A DNA stretch of 64,000 nucleotides from Bacteroidales bacterium (GTDB lineage: Bacteria; Bacteroidota; Bacteroidia; Bacteroidales; UBA1715): contig JADKDL010000019.1 in NCBI GenBank assembly GCA_016714605.1, positions 1-64,000 of the forward strand, in the 5' to 3' direction. The notes under the pieces are model-generated. The model was not told the DNA's origin. It worked only from the letters and a program-made list of their open reading frames with translations, and did no database searches. Below are positions 27,973-35,340 of this stretch, piece by piece (position 1 is the first letter of the stretch; each line of letters begins with the position of its first letter). The translations under genes were made by a program, and so were the position numbers.

Positions 27973-28548
27973 ATGCACGCCAACTTAATTAGTCATATCA
28001 GCAAATATATAGAACTTGATGAATGTTCAATTGAGGTTATAAATAAGTATTTCAAACCGACAGACTATAAAAAGAAAGAGTTTCTGTTACAAGAAGGACA
28101 GGTTTGTAAGTCGCTTCATTTTGTAGAGAAAGGTTGTTTAAGAATGTATTTTATAAACAATAAAACAACAGAACAGATTACCCAATTTGCAATGGAGAAT
28201 TGGTGGATTACCGACTTTTTTAGTTTCTTAGATAAAAAACCATCTCCTTACTTCATTCAAACGGTCGAAAATTCCCATATCCTATCAATTGATTCCGTCT
28301 CCTATGACGCAATGCTTCAAGAATTGCCTCTTATGGAACGGTATTTTAGAATTATTATGCAACGTACCGTTGCCGCCTCGCAGCTGCGAGTAAAATATAT
28401 GTATGAACTTTCGAAAGAAGAGTTCTATTTGCATTTCTGTAATTCATTCCCCCAATTTATACAACGTGTTCCACAATATATGATTGCCTCCTATCTGGGA
28501 CTTACGCCGGAATATGTGAGCGAACTTCGAAAAAAAAATCTCTCGTAG
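27973..28548 (+). CDS. Crp/Fnr family transcriptional regulator
   Basis: A 191-residue protein. Cyclic-nucleotide-binding-fold N-terminus (FLLQEGQVCKSLHFVEKGCL, about 37-56), dimer helix near 110-140 and a C-terminal HTH (YMIASYLGLTPEYVSELRKK). It lacks the Cys cluster of Fnr, as is common for this Bacteroidota subgroup. It probably regulates the adjacent oxidoreductase in response to electrophile or redox stress (inferred from position). Confidence 0.85.
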   Translation: MHANLISHISKYIELDECSIEVINKYFKPTDYKKKEFLLQEGQVCKSLHFVEKGCLRMYFINNKTTEQITQFAMENWWITDFFSFLDKKPSPYFIQTVENSHILSIDSVSYDAMLQELPLMERYFRIIMQRTVAASQLRVKYMYELSKEEFYLHFCNSFPQFIQRVPQYMIASYLGLTPEYVSELRKKNLS

Positions 28549-28646
28549 CTATTTCTTAAACCAGCTTAATATTTTTGAAGCACGGTAATTGGTAATTTTG
28601 TTTCTGTAAATCTTAATTATTTAATCATATAAATTAAGCAAAAGCT

Positions 28647-28823
28647 ATGGAAATAAAAGAACAAGTACTTGCTGCAATGAAAAAAGCCGGTATACCACTA
28701 AATGCCGGTAAAATTGTTGAGTTAACCAACATAGACCGCAAAGAGGTAGACAAAGCCATGACCGCACTAAAGACTGAAGGTTCAATAGAATCGCCCAAGA
28801 GGTGTTATTGGCAAGCTAAATAA
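28647..28823 (+). CDS. Mini winged-helix protein (58 aa)
   Basis: A small ORF with the sequence start MEIKEQVLAAMKKAGIPLNA and a helix-turn-helix layout: GKIVELTNIDRKEVDKAMTA L, then the wing region EGSIESPKRCYWQAK. It has the size and pattern of stand-alone wHTH proteins common in Bacteroidota next to redox genes. An A-rich region with 'aaagct' precedes the ATG. It is followed 35 bases later by the FMN-binding protein. Confidence 0.75.
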   Translation: MEIKEQVLAAMKKAGIPLNAGKIVELTNIDRKEVDKAMTALKTEGSIESPKRCYWQAK

Positions 28824-28858
28824 GTAAATCGAACTACGTAATTAAAAACAAATCTATT

Positions 28859-29245
28859 ATGAGTGAAAATAAAATATTGCCCGAGAAATTCTTAGCTGTT
28901 CTAAAACATGAAGGCGTTGTATCAATAACATCATGGGGCGTAGAAACCCACGTAGTAAATACATGGAATTCCTTTCTTGTAGTAACCGACGATGAACGAA
29001 TCCTCATTCCTGCTTATGGTTTTAAAAAAACAGAAGAGAATGTTAACGTGAATAGCAATGTGATACTTACATTGGGAACAAGAGAAGTTCTAGGTTATAA
29101 AGATTATCCGGGAACAGGCTTTGTTGTTAAAGGTACCGCCAAATATATCAGCTCCGGCACCGAATATGATTTTATGAAAGAGAAATTCTCATTTCTAACC
29201 CGAGTGCTAGAAATAACAGTCAATTCAGCAAAACAAATGCTATAG
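28859..29245 (+). CDS. FMN-binding split-barrel (PNPOx-like) protein
   Basis: A 128-residue protein, complete length for a small pyridoxamine-5'-phosphate-oxidase-like domain: FLAVLKHEGVVSITSWG at the start, HVVNTWNSFLVVTDDERILI in the middle and GTGFVVKGTAKYISSGTEYD near residue 83. It is likely a flavin- or F420-like-binding reductase of unknown substrate, fitting the redox theme of the three genes upstream. Confidence 0.8.
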   Translation: MSENKILPEKFLAVLKHEGVVSITSWGVETHVVNTWNSFLVVTDDERILIPAYGFKKTEENVNVNSNVILTLGTREVLGYKDYPGTGFVVKGTAKYISSGTEYDFMKEKFSFLTRVLEITVNSAKQML

Positions 29246-29266
29246 AATATTCCTCGGATTACCCCC

Positions 29267-29312
29267 GTTCGACGAAGCGTCCTCGCTTCGTCGCAGCATT
29301 CAAGGCCTCTTG
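29267..29312. repeat. Family E repeat fragment
   Basis: CGAAGCG-TCCT-CGCTTCG hairpin followed by 'cagcattcaaggcctct'. Full copies are at 32183, 32281 and 32580, and a variant at 59067. Confidence 0.7.
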
Positions 29313-29370
29313 GTTTTATTGTGTAGAGACGTTGCATGCAACGTCTCTACGTGCTGTTTGGTTACCCCCC

Positions 29371-29565
29371 CGTTCGGCTTAGGCTGTGCCTAAGTCGTTT
29401 ATATTTTCCAAGGCTTTGCCTTTATTTTGAAAATCGTTTTCAATAAAATTTCAGTATTCTTTAATTCTATTTGACAAATTAAATCTTCAATAAATATTTC
29501 TTTTCTAATCATTAGGCAATAGCCTAATAAAATATGTTCGACTTAGGCACAGCCTAAGCCAAACC
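29371..29565. repeat. REPIN-like element, intact copy
   Basis: About 195 bp with mirrored ends: CGGCTTAGGCTGTGCCTAAG at the left and CTTAGGCACAGCCTAAGCC at the right, each also a hairpin, plus inner hairpins AAGGC-ttt-GCCTT and TTAGGC-aata-GCCTAA. A second intact copy is at 35049-35245 and a split copy at 26651/27218. Confidence 0.75.
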
Positions 29566-29577
29566 GATTAACCCTGT

Positions 29578-29695
29578 TTCAGACGTTGCATGCAACGTCT
29601 CTACCATTCCTGAAACAAATACATCATCATAATGAAACGTATTTCACTTTTTAAATACCTAACTATTTTATATATTTGATTACAAGAAACTAAAA
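29578..29695 (+). promoter_or_regulatory. GH9 promoter segment shared with GH5
   Basis: The segment from the palindrome through 'aatgaaacgtattt' to 'tatatttgattacaagaaac' recurs before the GH5 gene at 32845-32960. TATATTTG (29671-29678) fits the -7 box. Shared sequence including the 23 bases around the -7 box implies joint control. Confidence 0.7.
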
Positions 29696-29706
29696 ATATT
29701 TTTTTC

Positions 29707-29786
29707 ATTTTTTCATTTTCAAATCTTCAAATCTTCAAATTTTCAAATTTTCAAATTTTCAAATTAACCCATTTTCAAATTAACCC
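29707..29786 (+). repeat. TTTTCAAA-type microsatellite in 5' UTR
   Basis: About seven imperfect 8-9 bp units ('tttcaaatc', 'ttttcaaat') followed by two 'aaattaaccca' units end directly at the GH9 start codon. A similar short run is at 35318-35341. Confidence 0.75.
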
Positions 29787-32141
29787 ATGAAATATCTATC
29801 AATATTCAGCATGTTTTTCATTACAATAGTACTGCACAGTCAGACTATCAGTAAATACATCTGCATAGACCAATTTGGTTACCGTCCGCAGAGCGAGAAA
29901 GTAGCCATTATCCGCGACCCGCAATTGGGTTACGATGCATCCGAATCATTCACTCCCGGCGCTACTTACGCCCTTGTAAATACGGCAAACAAACAACAAG
30001 TATTTACCAGCTCATTGCAAATATGGAATGGCGGAGCTCTTGACTCAACATCGGGCGATAAAGCTTGGTGGTTCGACTTCTCTACATATACCACTGCGGG
30101 AGAATATTACGTACTCGATGTGCAGAAAAACGTTAAATCATACACCTTCAAAATTCAGAACGATGTGTATAAAGATGTTTTAATCCAAGCCTTTAAAACC
30201 TTTTTCTATCAACGATCTGGTTTTGCAAAACAAACACCTTATGCTGGTGTAGGTTGGGTAGACGGAGCCAGTCACTTAGGCAACTTGCAAGATTCTCAAT
30301 GCAGACAATGGGGCAAAGCCAATGATGCCACTACCCAACGCGATGTTCGTGGCGGTTGGTACGATGCCGGAGATTTGAATAAATATACCAGTTGGACTGC
30401 CGGCTATATAATGGCTATGATTACTATGTACGAAGAGAACACAACTCCTTGGACAGACGATTTTCAAATCCCCGAATCGGGCAATGGTATTCCCGATATT
30501 CTTGACGAAGCGAAATGGGGTCTTGATCATTTATTACGATTGCAGTTCTCAAACGGCTCTTGCATCTCGGTAATAGGTTGTAGCAGTGCCTCACCACCAT
30601 CTGCAGCTACAGGTCAAAGTTTCTGGGGTGGCCCGAGTACATCAGCCACACTATCTTGTGCCGCTGCGTATGCCTACGGTGCAAAAATTTTTAAAGCTAT
30701 AGGAAATACTGCTTACGCTAATACCTTACAAACTGCTGCAGTAAATGCTTGGAACTGGGCAAATGCTAACCCTTCGGTGCTGTTTTACAACAACGATAAA
30801 AACTACGGAACTTCTGGTTTAGCTGCCGGACAGCAAGAAACCGATGACTATGGCAGGTTCTGTAAGAAAATGAATGCTGCTGCTCATCTTTATGAAATTA
30901 CCGGAAACAATACCTATAAAACATATTTCGAATCAAATTATCTCGATGTTAATATGATGCAATGGTGGTATGCCTTTCCTTATCAGGCAGAGAATCAAGA
31001 TATATTATTGTATTACACAAGCATTCCCAATATATCAGCAACGGTCAAATCCGATATTATTGAAAGATATTCATCAGCAATGGCTCGCGACAATCAGTTT
31101 GGCATAATTGATACAAAAAAAGACCCTTACAAGGCACATATAGAATCTTTTACTTGGGGTAGTAGTAATGTTCATACCCTGCAAGGTAGTATGTTCTACA
31201 GTGCATTATTGTACAATACCAATCCGAGTAGAAATAGCGATATTCCTAATAATAGTGAGGGCTACATACATTATCTGCACGGAACAAACCCGCTCAACAA
31301 ATGTTATCTGTCAAATATGGCGGCTTATGGAGCCGAGAATAGTGTTTCTGAGTTTTATCATACTTGGTTTACAGAGAATAGTCCGAAGTGGGACAATACA
31401 ATAACCTCTACCTACGGCCCCGCACCAGGTTTCCTTGTAGGCGGACCAAACCCAAGTTTCGACTGGGATGGTTGCTGTAATACTAATACCTGCGGAAGTG
31501 CTGCTAATTACGCAAAATGTTTTGAAACATCAATAGAACCACCCAAAAACCAACCCGCTCAAAAGTCTTACAAAGATTTCAACAACAATTGGCCTTTAGG
31601 AAGCTGGTCGGTTACCGAAAACAGTTGCGGATATCAAGTAGGGTATTTGCGTCTGCTCTCAAAATTCGTTTCCACGAATACAACTCCAACACAAACACAA
31701 GAAGTAGCATTAGAACCAGGCTGGAACCTTATTTCAACCTACCTACGCACTACAGATTCTAGCATTGCCACCATGTTTAAAGACCTAGATATAATTGAAA
31801 TAAAAAATCAAGAAGGATTTTGGCGAAAGAACCAAGCCCTATACCTCAATTCCTTACACACCATAACCCCTGGCGAAGGCTACTTGGTGAAAATGAATAA
31901 CACCGGAACGTTATCAATAACCGGGAAAGAAATTTTTATTATCAATTATCAATTTTCAATGCCAAATGCATGGCTTTTGATAGGCTGTCCATTCCAAACC
32001 GAGACTCCATTTTCCAATTATTTCAACACAAGCAATTGTCAAGAGATAAAGAATTTCGAAGGCTTTTGGATACCAAGCGCAACAATGAACAGCATAACCA
32101 ACCTAAGCCCCGGAAAAGGATATTTTTTAAAGACAAAGTAG
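29787..32141 (+). CDS. GH9 endoglucanase with two C-terminal modules
   Basis: A 784-residue secreted cellulase. Signal peptide (1-18), CelD_N-type Ig-like domain (about 20-125; YICIDQFGYRPQSEKVAIIR), GH9 catalytic domain (about 130-640) with the GGWYDAGDLNKY motif (Asp 193 and Asp 196, base and water-binding), the His motif IHYLHGTNPLNKCYLS and the general-acid region SWSVTENSCGYQVGYLR (Glu). It ends in two copies of a ~70 residue module (LEPGWNLISTYL...GEGYLVKM; NAWLLIGCPF...GKGYFLKT) and has no T9SS tail. It should cleave internal beta-1,4-glucan bonds outside the cell. Confidence 0.92.
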   Translation: MKYLSIFSMFFITIVLHSQTISKYICIDQFGYRPQSEKVAIIRDPQLGYDASESFTPGATYALVNTANKQQVFTSSLQIWNGGALDSTSGDKAWWFDFSTYTTAGEYYVLDVQKNVKSYTFKIQNDVYKDVLIQAFKTFFYQRSGFAKQTPYAGVGWVDGASHLGNLQDSQCRQWGKANDATTQRDVRGGWYDAGDLNKYTSWTAGYIMAMITMYEENTTPWTDDFQIPESGNGIPDILDEAKWGLDHLLRLQFSNGSCISVIGCSSASPPSAATGQSFWGGPSTSATLSCAAAYAYGAKIFKAIGNTAYANTLQTAAVNAWNWANANPSVLFYNNDKNYGTSGLAAGQQETDDYGRFCKKMNAAAHLYEITGNNTYKTYFESNYLDVNMMQWWYAFPYQAENQDILLYYTSIPNISATVKSDIIERYSSAMARDNQFGIIDTKKDPYKAHIESFTWGSSNVHTLQGSMFYSALLYNTNPSRNSDIPNNSEGYIHYLHGTNPLNKCYLSNMAAYGAENSVSEFYHTWFTENSPKWDNTITSTYGPAPGFLVGGPNPSFDWDGCCNTNTCGSAANYAKCFETSIEPPKNQPAQKSYKDFNNNWPLGSWSVTENSCGYQVGYLRLLSKFVSTNTTPTQTQEVALEPGWNLISTYLRTTDSSIATMFKDLDIIEIKNQEGFWRKNQALYLNSLHTITPGEGYLVKMNNTGTLSITGKEIFIINYQFSMPNAWLLIGCPFQTETPFSNYFNTSNCQEIKNFEGFWIPSATMNSITNLSPGKGYFLKTK

Positions 32142-32159
32142 ATTATATAAAATCCGCAG

Positions 32160-32183
32160 AAGGCACGAGCATATAGTTCGTGC
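32160..32183 (+). terminator. GH9 terminator hairpin invaded by repeat
   Basis: AGGCACGA-gcatatag-TTCGTGCC is the same stem as the intact GH5 terminator (34990-35021), but the expected T-run is replaced by the start of a family E repeat. Confidence 0.6.
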
Positions 32184-32838
32184 CCCGTTCGGCGAAGCGT
32201 CCTCGCTTCGTCGCAGCATTCAAGGCCTCTGGCCACATATTTAAAGTCAATTCCATGAAATAATTAACAATAAAACCAACCCCGTTCGGCGAAGCGTCCT
32301 CGCTTCGTCACAGCATTCAAGGCCTCTGGCCACATATTTAAAGTCAATTCCATGAAATAATTAACAATAAAACCAACCCCAAAGCTTCGACTTCATTGCC
32401 GATGATTTTAACCAACCGAATTTATTCAAAGAAAACCAATAGGCTTTAGCCAAATTATTACCATTATTTGGCTAAAGCCTTCAATTGTATTTATATTCTT
32501 ACTCCGTCAGCTAAAGCAGACGGCAATGAAAAAGCCAAACTGAGACTTACGAGTTTGTACCGCAGCTGTCTGCTTATGCCCCGTTCGGCGAAGCGTCCTC
32601 GCTTCGTCGCAGCATTCAAGGCCTCTGGCCACATATTTAAAGTCAATTCCATGAAATAATTAACAATAAAACCAACCCCAAAGCTCAGATTTCATTGCCG
32701 TTGGTTTTAACCAACGGAATTAATTCAAAGAAATCCAATGGGCTTTAGCCAAATTATTACCATTATTTGGCTAAAGCCTTCAATTGTATATATATTCTTG
32801 CTCCGTCAGCTAAAGCAGACGGCAATGAAAAGCCAAAC
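32183..32838. repeat. Tandem block of family E and F repeats
   Basis: Family E (CGAAGCG hairpin to 'aacaataaaaccaacccc', 98-99 bp) occurs at 32183, 32281 and 32580. Family F, a ~158 bp giant palindrome with ends TTCATTGCCG and CGGCAATGAA and a central GGCTTTAGCC/GGCTAAAGCC stem, occurs at 32381-32538 and 32679-32838. The order E-E-F-E-F indicates a ~300 bp tandem duplication. Confidence 0.8.
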
Positions 32839-32844
32839 CGTATA

Positions 32845-32960
32845 GAGACGTTACATATAACGTCTCTACCATTACTGAAACAAAAACATCTTATTAATGA
32901 AACGTATTTTGCAACCTAAAACTGCATCCATATCGTATATTTGATTACAAGAAACTAATA
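32845..32960 (+). promoter_or_regulatory. GH5 promoter segment shared with GH9
   Basis: Homologous to 29578-29695: mutated palindrome, 'cgtctctaccattactgaaa', 'aatgaaacgtatttt', then TATATTTG (32936-32943) and 'attacaagaaacta'. The -7 box is 37 bases before the ATG. Confidence 0.7.
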
Positions 32961-32980
32961 CACATTTTCAAATTAATTTT

Positions 32981-34963
32981 ATGATCAAGATAAAAAACAT
33001 ATTACTTGCCTCAGCGGTGTTTATTGTAATTGTAAACGCATCTGCTCAGAACTTTCCTACGGCAACAGAACTAGCAAAGAAAATGAACATTGGCTGGAAC
33101 ATAGGCAACACTATGGAAGCCACTTGGAGCAACGATGCTTGGTCGGAAACATACGTAAACCAAAGACTTATTGACTCGGTAAAAGCTGCCGGATTCAACA
33201 CCATTCGCATCCCCGTTGCGTGGGACTATCACTCAACCAACAACGTCATAGATCCAGCCTGGTTCACCAGAGTTAAACAAGTGGTAGACTATTGTATTGG
33301 CCGTCAATTGTACGTAGTAATAAACATACACTGGGACAATGGTTGGCTTGAAAACAACTGTACACTAGCAAAGCAAGTTGAAGTAAATGCTAAACAGAAA
33401 ACATACTGGACACAGATAGCCAACTATTTCAAAGACTACAACGAATACCTCCTTTTTGCCGGAACCAATGAACCCAATGTAGAAGATGCTACACAAATGA
33501 CCGTTCTACTTTCGTACCTGCAAACATTTGTAAGTGCAGTGAGAGCTACCGGAGGCAATAACAGTCAGAGAATATTGATTGTGCAAGGTCCTGGTACCGA
33601 CACCGAAAAAACAAACTCCCTCATGAACACCCTGCCCACAGATAATGTTCAAAACCGTAGGATGGTTGAGGTACATTATTATTCCCCTTATCAATATTGT
33701 TTAATGACCGAAGATGCCAATTGGGGTACTATGTTTTACTACTGGGGCAAATGTTTCCACTCCACCTCCGATGCTTCCAGAAATCCAACTTGGGGCGAAG
33801 AAGCATTTATGGACGCACAGTTTCAGGCTATGAAAACCAAATTTGTTGACAAAGGTTATCCGGTCATAATAGGAGAATTTGGAGTGAATAAAAGAACCAA
33901 TCTTTCAGGAGACAATTACAATTTACATATAAGCTCAAGAAATTATTATTTGAGATATTTTGCACATGCAGCAAAACGTTACGGACTGTTACCTTACTAT
34001 TGGGATCCGGGGTTTGTGGGCAATAACAGTACAACACTTTTCGAACGAAGCACCGGAAAAGTACTCGACCGAGATGCTGTAAACGCTCTCATGTCTGGCA
34101 CCTATGGCTCACTAGCTACTATGAATTGCAATGTGAACGACTGCAAAGGAGTATACAACGGCAATGCCTACACCAACAGCAATGGCGAATGTGTTTTAGG
34201 CTATAAAGCCACCGCTGTAAGCATTCCCGATTGCAATGGAGTAGCCAATGGAACAGCCATACTTGACAAATGTGGACGTTGCACAGGCGGAAACACCGGA
34301 CTCACTGCTTGTACACCAATTAAAACACAAGCAGAAACCATCTGCAGCTTCGACGGTACTATAGATACCGACAATGCCGGATTTGAAGGAACCGGCTATA
34401 TAAATTCGCCTAATGCAATTGGGGCGAAACTCACATTATATATAGATGCACAAGCAGCAGGCAGCATTTGGTTTGGAGTTACCTACGCCAATGGAGGTAC
34501 ATCCGACAGACCTGCACAAATCATTATAAACGATATACAGCAATCGCCAAACCTATTGCTTCCGGTTACAAACGCTTGGACTACATACAAAACTACAGGC
34601 AAAAACATAAACCTGCAGCAAGGAGTAAACAAAGTAGAACTCCTATCTACCACATCAGACGGATTGCCAAACATAGATTATTTTGAACTATTTGGTAATG
34701 CCGTATTTTCGAACTGTCCGACAGAAGCAAAATCTATCCATCTCAAAAAAGGACGGAATATTATAGCATATCCTTCCATCACCCCCGTTCCATTAGCTAC
34801 AGCACTGAAAGATATATGGCAAAACGTAGTATCAGTTAAAAATTTCGATGGTTTTTATGATATTTCCAATCCACAACATTTAAATTCCCTAACCGAACTG
34901 CAATGGGGTATTGGATATTATATTTTAGTAAACTCAGAATGCACAATTCTATTTAATGAATAA
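32981..34963 (+). CDS. GH5 cellulase with CBM and C-terminal module
   Basis: A 660-residue secreted enzyme. Signal peptide (1-22), GH5 domain (about 25-370; subfamily-4-like) with NIGWNIGNTMEATW, acid/base Glu 164 in TNEPN and nucleophile Glu 299 in IIGEFGVN. A Cys-rich linker (about 385-445; NDCKGVYNGNAY, DCNGVANGTAILDKCGRCTG) is followed by a CBM6/35-like domain (about 447-573) and the shared module (LKKGRNIIAYPSI ... LNSLTELQWGIGYYILV). It probably acts on beta-1,4-glucan or xyloglucan and is controlled with the GH9 gene. Confidence 0.92.
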   Translation: MIKIKNILLASAVFIVIVNASAQNFPTATELAKKMNIGWNIGNTMEATWSNDAWSETYVNQRLIDSVKAAGFNTIRIPVAWDYHSTNNVIDPAWFTRVKQVVDYCIGRQLYVVINIHWDNGWLENNCTLAKQVEVNAKQKTYWTQIANYFKDYNEYLLFAGTNEPNVEDATQMTVLLSYLQTFVSAVRATGGNNSQRILIVQGPGTDTEKTNSLMNTLPTDNVQNRRMVEVHYYSPYQYCLMTEDANWGTMFYYWGKCFHSTSDASRNPTWGEEAFMDAQFQAMKTKFVDKGYPVIIGEFGVNKRTNLSGDNYNLHISSRNYYLRYFAHAAKRYGLLPYYWDPGFVGNNSTTLFERSTGKVLDRDAVNALMSGTYGSLATMNCNVNDCKGVYNGNAYTNSNGECVLGYKATAVSIPDCNGVANGTAILDKCGRCTGGNTGLTACTPIKTQAETICSFDGTIDTDNAGFEGTGYINSPNAIGAKLTLYIDAQAAGSIWFGVTYANGGTSDRPAQIIINDIQQSPNLLLPVTNAWTTYKTTGKNINLQQGVNKVELLSTTSDGLPNIDYFELFGNAVFSNCPTEAKSIHLKKGRNIIAYPSITPVPLATALKDIWQNVVSVKNFDGFYDISNPQHLNSLTELQWGIGYYILVNSECTILFNE

Positions 34964-34989
34964 GGCTGGTTAGATAATGATGATTTCCC

Positions 34990-35021
34990 AAAGGCACGAG
35001 TATGAAGTTCGTGCCTTTTTT
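34990..35021 (+). terminator. Rho-independent terminator of GH5 gene
   Basis: AAAGGCACGA - gtatgaag - TTCGTGCCTTTTTT, 27 bases after the stop codon. Confidence 0.85.
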
Positions 35022-35048
35022 CATTATAATAAAGGAAATTTTCATTAC

Positions 35049-35245
35049 CCCGTCCGGCTTCGACTGTGCCTAAGCCGTTTATATCTTCAAAGGCTTTGCC
35101 TTTATTTATAAAATCTTTTTCAATATAATTTCTGTATTCTTAAATTCTAATTGACAAATTAAATCTTAAAAAAACATTTCTTTTCTAATCATTAGGCAAT
35201 AGCCTTATGTAATATGTTCGACTTAGGCACAGCCTAAGCCAAACA
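35049..35245. repeat. REPIN-like element, intact copy
   Basis: Second intact copy of the 29371-29565 element; the left end is slightly diverged (CGGCTTCGACTGTGCCTAAG) and the right end is CTTAGGCACAGCCTAAGCC. Confidence 0.7.
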
Positions 35246-35340
35246 GAGATGTTTGTAAAAAAAATTGCTCTGTTAACCCAAGCAAAGCCCAAGTCTAACA
35301 GAGCAACTAATACTCATTTTCAAATTTTCAAATTTTCAAA

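Noticed and set aside
27973..28548. Truncated Crp/Fnr gene
   Set aside because: The HTH is complete and 191 residues is normal for this Bacteroidota subgroup.
29104..29337. Minus-strand ORFs with a shared 'GLECCDEARTLRRTG' sequence (also 32039-32236)
   Set aside because: The shared peptide is only the translation of the family E repeat hairpin.
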